64,000 nucleotides of DNA from Drosophila persimilis (lineage: Eukaryota > Arthropoda > Insecta > Diptera > Drosophilidae). The stretch covers positions 4,898,001 to 4,962,000 of the forward strand of contig NW_020825312.1 of assembly GCF_003286085.1 (NCBI RefSeq), read 5' to 3'. The notes below the pieces were generated by a model. The model saw only the letters and a list, made by a program, of their open reading frames with translations. It searched no databases and was not told the origin of the DNA. Position 1 is the first letter of the stretch. The number at the start of each line of letters is the position of its first letter. Below are positions 58,649 through 64,000 of the stretch, one piece after another. A program made the position numbers and the translations under genes.

Positions 58649-58851
58649 TCGGATAAAATTATGTGGGCATAGATAAAGGCCCGGTTGACAACCTTTAAAT
58701 CCTTGTCGCTCACATTCAAAAAAGTTCGATTTGGCGCGCACCACTCGGTATATTTTTCAAGTGAGACCGTATATTTCGGTGCTGTTCTGAGGGTCATACT
58801 GTAGATATACTGGTTTTCGCCGCGCTCCCATGGTATTTTTGTCAATTTCAT
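58649..58851 (-). CDS. Orphan 67-aa frame, possibly a gene fragment
   Basis: ATG at 58851, stop at 58645. The peptide (MKLTKIPWERGENQYIYSMT ... FLNVSDKDLKVVNRAFIYAHII) has the balanced composition of a real conserved protein rather than of random A/T-rich DNA, but I do not recognise it. A diverged, stop-broken relative of its middle lies on the minus strand at about 37330-37400, downstream of GlyRS (GCGCCAAAT, GAGCGACAAGGA-TTAAA shared). It may be a duplicated first exon or pseudogene fragment. Confidence 0.3.
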
Positions 58852-59334
58852 CAATCTATTAATTTAATTTTCAATGTTATATAGAAATCCAATAAATGCA
58901 AGTATTTCGAATAGACCAATCATGTATAGAATTGATTCATCAATCGTATAAAATTGAGTGGGCATGGCTAAATGTTCCATATAGATAGTATTATTCAACG
59001 GAACAAAGAATATGAGGAATTTGAATTCGTCGCAGTTCGCCGCAGTTCGCCCCAGTTCGCTTTAGCAGCAATGAGTCTCATTCCATACACAAACATGTTG
59101 CTATTTCCATGCACACTGTTGCAGCAACATTTACTTGAAAACCGTTTTTTGGTCAAAATATAATACATTAAGGTAATTAAAAGAAGCAATCTTGTAGAAA
59201 ATGCATTTATCTATGGGATAAAGCTAAGTGGGCATCTATAGCTTGAAATATAGGCAATACCCGATTCGCCGCAGTTTCGCTATTGCAACAATGAGTCTCA
59301 TTCCATACACAAACATGTTGCTAATTCCATGCAC
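58650..59334. repeat. Local repeat array upstream of Bld10
   Basis: The motif ATTCATC...ATAAAATTATGTGGGCATGGCTAAATGTTC occurs, more or less decayed, near 58650, 58936, 59207 and (inside the inverted-repeat arm) 59676. A second motif GCAATGAGTCTCATTCC...AACATGTTGCTATTTCC occurs at 59067 and 59289. This is a degenerate tandem array. Confidence 0.6.
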
Positions 59335-59790
59335 ACATACCCTGGGGGTAATGGATGTTATAGAATTGAGAAAATGTTTGTCTTCCAAGGCTCAGTAGGT
59401 AACAGGATCGAGATAAATATATACAAGATACTAATAATACACATGAATAAGTCAAAAACATGTCAATTTGAGAAAAGGTCTTAATAAATTGCGTTTGATC
59501 TACATATAAAATTAAAGAAATAGGGTGTACAAAGGCCTATACACGCATCATGTTTTTAAATACCAGCAACATTGCGACTGATTTTTTGTTGAACTATTTT
59601 GTTCAAACCTTGTTTTAGCCAAAATACAATAAAAGCAAGGACTAAAAACTAACCAATTGTGTAGAAAATTTATTCATCTTTGTTCTAAAATTATGTGGGC
59701 ATGGCTAAATGTTCTATATAGCTAGTAATATTCCACGGAAAATAAAAAACGAGGATTATGTATAACAGAACTTGACTTCGTCAAGTATAT
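59335..59790. repeat. Right arm of the 455-bp inverted repeat, next to the Bld10 promoter
   Basis: Reverse complement of 34231-34685. Ends at CTTCGTCAAGTATATTTCTACGGT, directly beside the promoter motif of Bld10. The left arm loses similarity right after the corresponding ACGGT, so the Bld10 promoter itself is present only here. Confidence 0.92.
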
Positions 59791-59795
59791 TTCTA

Positions 59796-59806
59796 CGGTC
59801 ACACTG
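59796..59806 (+). promoter_or_regulatory. Ohler motif 1 (CGGTCACACTG), Bld10 core promoter
   Basis: Matches the TATA-less Drosophila core-promoter motif 1 (YGGTCACACTR). About 106 bases before the ATG at 59912, with no TATA box; typical of broadly expressed genes. Confidence 0.6.
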
Positions 59807-59911
59807 CTAGCGTACCTTTTTAACTCTTGGCGCATTATTTTTGTTTATTGTTTGTTTTATTTATTGCAATAATTGAGTACATCCAATAGAAAGTTAAGCC
59901 ATCAGTTATCC

Positions 59912-62470
59912 ATGAATGGTTTTAACGATGGCGACTTCAAGGATTTGCGGTCCAAACTGGATGTTATGGGCTTCAACCAGACGCTGCCCGTCCTGGCCAT
60001 TCCATTGGTGCAAGCAATTTTCGGTGACCTGGTCAAGACGACGGAATGTCTTAGGGACACAAAGAAGCAAGTTGCCGATCTGCTAGAGGTACCCACATAT
60101 GAATATGTTCCCAGTAGCCAGTAGCTAATCCTACTAAGATTACTATTAAGGAAATGGGTCAAGCGGTTGCTAAGCTACGATTTGTTGTGTCTTTAAAGGA
60201 GAAAACCTGTTGGGAGCTGGGCGTTGAACCCTACAAGTGCGACAACTCCCGCCTGCTAGCTGAATGCAATGAGCTCCACTTGCAGTTTCTTAGGGATCGC
60301 GAGGACTACGAGCTGCGCTTGTGTGGTATGTGATCTTGAACCTTATCTTGGGAAAAACTTTTAAAAATGTTTATCGCCAGAGGCCGAACGACGGATGAGG
60401 AGTCTGGAGACGGACAAGGAACACTTGCAAAGCCATAACGTGGGGTTACAGAACCAGTTAGATGCCTTGCTAAACAAACAACTGGCTGGCACGTCTTCGA
60501 CGGCTGGCAAACGAACGCATGTGTCGTCCACCCGACAGAGTATGTTTGAATTTTCCTCCACTGCTAGATGCTGTATAATGCTGGAGATTCTTTTCAGCTA
60601 AGAAACCTTTCATAACCACAGTACGCGCTGGAAACATTCTGCCCTGCGTTCTTGGCACTGCACTCAAATGTACGAAATGCAATGCGGGAGTATTTCAAAA
60701 GACCACGACAACCACCCAGGATGGGGTGACAGTCACACAGACCAGCGGCCAGGAGGAGCTCGACAAGCTGCAAAATGATCTAGCCACATCCAGCGAACAA
60801 TTGGAGTTCTACAAGCGGAAAGTTGAGTCGCGCAATCGGGAGATTCGTCGACTGAATGATATGCTATCTGGGGGACGGCCGCCCGTTGCTTTGGCCAAGG
60901 ACTGTTGCTACAGGGAAGTGGGTGCCTTATCGGAGGACATTGACCTGCTGCAGCGCGAGAAGGCTGAACTGATGATGCAGGTGCGCGAGTACCAAGACAA
61001 AATGCACGATGCCATGCAGAGAGCCCTAAGCTCAGACGAGGACAAGCGGCAGCTTCAAATGAACCTAGATGAGCTCAAGCAGGCAGCCCTACAGGTCGAA
61101 GAGCAGGCCAATTTGGAAATCGATGCCCGTGAACTGGAGGTGAAGCATCTCCAGGTCGAGCTGAAGCAGCTGCAGCAGCGAAACGAACAAAGGTTCAAAG
61201 ATGTGCGTCTGACAGGAGGAGCATCTCCTATTGCTATTCCCTGTGACAAGCGTAATCTGAACGAACGTCTTAATCTGCTAACCCGTCGCGAGGAGGAATT
61301 AAATACCATCATTGATAAGCAGAAGAAAAAGCTTGGAAAAATGCATGCCAAGATAATGGAGCTGCAAAAGGAGGCGAAGGACCATAACGAAAACAACTCC
61401 GTCACCCTCAACGAAGAGAAGATACGGCTGACGTCCGAGCGGGACTTCTTCCAGAAGGAATATCTCCGGATAATGGCCAGATCCGGCTCAGAGTCAGAGG
61501 TAGCCTTCCTGCGTGCTCAATTGAAGTCCAAGGACGAGGAGCTGCGGACACTGCGGGATGAGCTGTGCTCCAACAAACTTCAATACTCGCCCCAAAAGAA
61601 CACCCACTACGAGACCCTGCCGCCGTCCACCGCCAGTAGCTCTGGGAACAACAGCAATCGAAGCGACTGCGTACAGGCTGCCATCGGGCGGGTCGAAAGG
61701 GAGCGCGATTGTGCCAGGTCGGAACTGGAGAGAGTGCGCTGCGAGCGGGACATGATTAGGGAGAAGCAGCTGTGCTCTGTTCAATTGCATGCCGAGGAGC
61801 TGCTGGTCCTGCGGCAGCGCAACGAGGATCTCAATGATCGCTTGCGGCAGCTGGAACGCGACAACAGGGAACTGAACTCAGCTCGGCTTCCAGCGGAAAC
61901 GAATATAGCCCTGCTCAAGGAGGACATAGCCCAGCTAAGGCATCGCGTGGCCTCGCTTCAAGCCGAAAGCGAGCAGCTAAAGACCGAGATCGGTCAGATA
62001 ACGTAAGTTGATTTGACTATTAATCAAGATGAGTAAATTTCGTAATGCATCAACCTTCTGGCAGCATGCTCAATGAACAGAATGAGCGAATTATAGCCGA
62101 CTTCCAAGGTAAACTTATGATATCCGAGCGTCAGCGACAGTCGGCAGATGTCCGGGCCAGCACACTGGACTCCAGTCGCGAATCCAACAGGAATGAGGTC
62201 ACCCAACTGCGCGCCGAGATCGGAGCCCTGCGCCAGACCTACATTAGCCTGGAGACTGAAAAAGACACTCTTCTGGTAAAAGGCCAGAGCTCTGCTCCCC
62301 TTTCATTCTATTTACTTTTTGTCGATCTTCTTTAATGCTTCTCGTCAACATTAGCATCAGTTGGATGGCAAAACCGAGCGAGCATATAAATTGGAATACG
62401 AGCTCAAGGACTGCAAGGAGAAGCGGAATTGTCTGGAACAAAGCGTCAAGGAACTGGAGGAGCAAGTGCG
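59912..62470 (+). CDS. Bld10: Bld10/Cep135 centriole protein, 3' third not found
   Basis: Exons 59912-60088, 60199-60325, 60381-60539, 60598-62002, 62065-62275 and 62361-62470 join in one frame of about 729 residues. Start at the ATG MNGFNDGDF; an upstream in-frame TTG is not needed. The N-terminus (DLRSKLDVMGFNQTLPVLAIPLVQAIFGDLVKTTECLRDTKK) is the conserved Cep135 microtubule-binding head; EPYKCDNSRLLAECNELHLQFL and REIRRLNDMLSGGRPP match the following Cep135 segments, and the rest is continuous coiled coil. Cep135/Bld10 builds the centriole cartwheel and central pair region. The last exon ends CAAGTGCG|GTGAGT in phase 2, but no further Bld10-like coding DNA follows before the opposite-strand gene. 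Family members are about 1,050-1,150 residues, so roughly a third is missing or lies beyond the window in a giant intron. No frame breaks in what is present. Confidence 0.9.
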
Positions 62471-62474
62471 GTGA

Positions 62475-62832
62475 GTCCTTAGTCCTGAATAGAATCGCTG
62501 AACGTCTGTCCGGTCCGTGTGTTGCCCCATTGGATCGACTAAAAACTGTAAAGTGTGTTTCCTGCCTTATAGCATTGCTTAGGGTCTGGTCTCCTGCTTG
62601 GATTATAATTCCAAGCCCCACCTTATACCCGAATATTACTCGAACATCTTTATTTCCTGTTTGCACGCGACTCGTTTGAGGCGGAAGCGCGCCCCCGATC
62701 GGTTGGCTTGCGCCTGGGATCCACGCGTAACCGGCATCGGTTTGGTGTCGCTTGAGCCACTTGATAGCGCAGACATCACGGGTCAACGTCCTCTCGTCCT
62801 TAGGGCTGAATAGAATCGTTGAACGTCTGTCC
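62475..62832. repeat. 37-bp direct repeats flanking a 284-bp unknown segment
   Basis: GTCCTTAG--CTGAATAGAATCG-TGAACGTCTGTCC at 62475-62511 and again at 62796-62832, 321 bp apart, 3 mismatches. The first copy overlaps the donor of the last visible Bld10 exon. The DNA between has a long open frame on the minus strand without recognisable domain. It could be an insertion with long target duplication, or a tandem duplication. Confidence 0.7.
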
Positions 62833-63196
62833 TTGCAAGGCACAGTAGTATTCTTGTTTATTTTGCACATTGCTTTATTTTATTTGTCTTATTGAGAGTT
62901 ATCTTAAATACAACTCGTATATTAGTCGCTGTAATACATTCATGGCACAATCCTATCCCCCGTGGCTGCGAAACCATCGAAAAGGTTACCCGAATATTTC
63001 TAAAAACCACCTAAAACAACAAGAACAAAATGGTTAATGGAATAACAAATGGATCACTGCGATCAAAAAACACTTGGCATGCATCACAAAAGATCAAAGA
63101 GAAGGATGAAGAGAGTAGGCATGCGGGGACTCAAAACCAGACCCAGACAAAGACCCAGAGACTACAAAGGATAGTTTGAAAGGCTGGTATTAACAT
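62833..63196 (-). other. 3' UTR of the DUF4789-type gene
   Basis: Directly downstream (minus strand) of the stop at 63197. AATAAA-type signals occur near 62858-62882 (TTTATT on plus). No coding sequence. Confidence 0.5.
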
Positions 63197-63963
63197 TTAG
63201 TTTAGGGAGGGAGAACCGGAGTGTAGATCATTGAGGAACTTTGAGTTGTGTCGCTCGATCGTTAAATACCTCGCCAGGCTCACGCTTGGAGCACTGCAGT
63301 TGCTTAGGCCCCTCTGGTCCGCCTCCGTGGCCGTGTAGCCGGGGCGGCAGACGCACTTGGCTCGACTGCCGAAGGCCAAGATCGATGTATTCGTCTGGGA
63401 GTGACTCTTGAGTGGCTCTAGCCACTGGCCAGCCCCACAGGGACCTCGGGTGTACAGCTTGTGACACTGGCCGTTGATCTCGACCATGCCAGGCGTCGAC
63501 TCGCAGATGTTCTGCTCCACGTCGGCGCCCGAGCCGAAGCCAGATCCGGAGCCCGTGCCGGAACACTGTTGGTCCAAGTTAGTGAGTACTCCCGCACAGC
63601 CGCACATTCCATTGTAGGAGATGCCGTCGAGCGAGGGGCGCGCGGTGAAATCGAAGATCACCACTTGATGGAGCGAGCACGGGCCCTGGGAGCCTATTCG
63701 ATAGCAAGAGTCCTCGGCCGGGAAGTACAGACGATTCTTGCCGCAAAAGTTGCGCACACAGGAGGTGGCATTCACCAGGAACTCGTTGGCACCGCACGGT
63801 CCCCGTGTGTACAGGCGATAGCAGATGCCATCGGTCCAGGGCACGTAGCCTTCCTTGCACAGACACCTGGCCCGAGGCAGCAGTTGCAAAGAGCCATCAG
63901 TCGTCGCCTCAGCATTGTCGGGTATGCGAAATATGTGTCCAGGAGGACAGGGTCCCGGAGTAT
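63197..63963 (-). CDS. Secreted Cys-rich DUF4789-type protein, 3' exon
   Basis: One exon, running from a 3' splice site at 63964-63966 (GATTTCAG on the minus strand) to a TAA at 63197; the 5' part lies beyond the window. It opens TPGPCPPGHIFRIP and then shows three Cys-rich repeats with the signature CYRLYTRGPCGANEF, CYRIGSQGPCSLHQ and CHKLYTRGPCGAGQWL, each followed by a CxC(K/R)xGY-type strand (LCKEGYVPW, CVCRPGYTAT). This is the arrangement of the insect extracellular DUF4789 family, whose function is unknown. The even Cys count and lack of membrane helices fit a secreted protein. A Gly/Ser linker (GTGSGSGFGSG) sits between the second and third units. Convergent with Bld10; their 3' ends would overlap or abut near 62.5-62.9 kb. 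Confidence 0.8.
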
Positions 63964-64000
63964 CTGAAATCAGGAGAGAACTTGGAATAAGGAGGGGGGA

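Noticed and set aside
60089..60198. Stop codon (TAG at 60122) that would break Bld10 after 70 residues
   Set aside because: It lies in a small GT-AG intron (60089-60198); splicing restores the Cep135 frame.
1..64000. CRISPR arrays, bacterial operons, phage modules
   Set aside because: Introns, core promoter motifs and gene content are those of an insect nuclear genome; the tandem repeats seen are microsatellites or exon/intron duplications.

Overview
The window is Drosophila nuclear DNA. Compact spliced genes with GT-AG introns, TATA-type promoters, (TG)n, (CAG)n and (GTCY)n microsatellites, DINE/mini-me-like repeats and a decayed mariner all fit. So does the gene set: pericentrin-like protein (Plp), odorant receptor Or71a, glycyl-tRNA synthetase, CTP synthase and Bld10/Cep135. 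In D. melanogaster Or71a maps to 71B on chromosome 3L (Muller element D), so this is probably the homologous region of another Drosophila species. The repeat content suggests a species outside the melanogaster subgroup, possibly the obscura group. The species call is inference.

Layout. 0-2.3 kb: two small TATA-driven genes on the minus strand that encode secreted proteins. 4.7-23.8 kb: Plp on the minus strand, resolved here into 12 coding exons (about 2,960 residues) ending in a PACT centrosome-targeting domain split over three exons. A complete three-exon Or71a lies inside one Plp intron on the same strand. 23.8-31 kb: repeat-rich DNA that must hold the Plp start. 31.1-33.9 kb: a minus-strand gene resembling FRMD4/Stepping-stone cytohesin adaptors, with a spliced 5' UTR. 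34.8-37.1 kb: GlyRS (+), with a mitochondrial and a cytosolic start. 37.5-39.6 kb: a seven-exon DUF4806 gene between ACTAGTT-rich repeats, with a recently duplicated small exon. 40.3-52.9 kb: CTPsyn (+), whose 10.5 kb first intron holds a decayed mariner, long low-complexity tracts and a complete MADF-BESS gene. 53.6-55.3 kb: TIR-bearing repeats. 55.7-58.3 kb: a MYND zinc-finger gene (+). 59.9-62.5 kb: the 5' two thirds of Bld10 (+). 63.2 kb to the end: the 3' part of a secreted DUF4789-type gene (-).

The most notable structure is a ~455 bp inverted repeat at 34.23-34.69 and 59.34-59.79 kb. It brackets a 25 kb block (GlyRS, DUF4806 gene, CTPsyn, MADF-BESS gene, MYND gene), and one arm abuts the Bld10 promoter. 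Together with the apparent loss of the Bld10 3' exons, this looks like the footprint of an inversion or duplication. Two centriole/centrosome genes (Plp, Bld10) lie on either side of the block. Exon limits were placed by hand from splice consensus and reading-frame continuity; no alignment was run.
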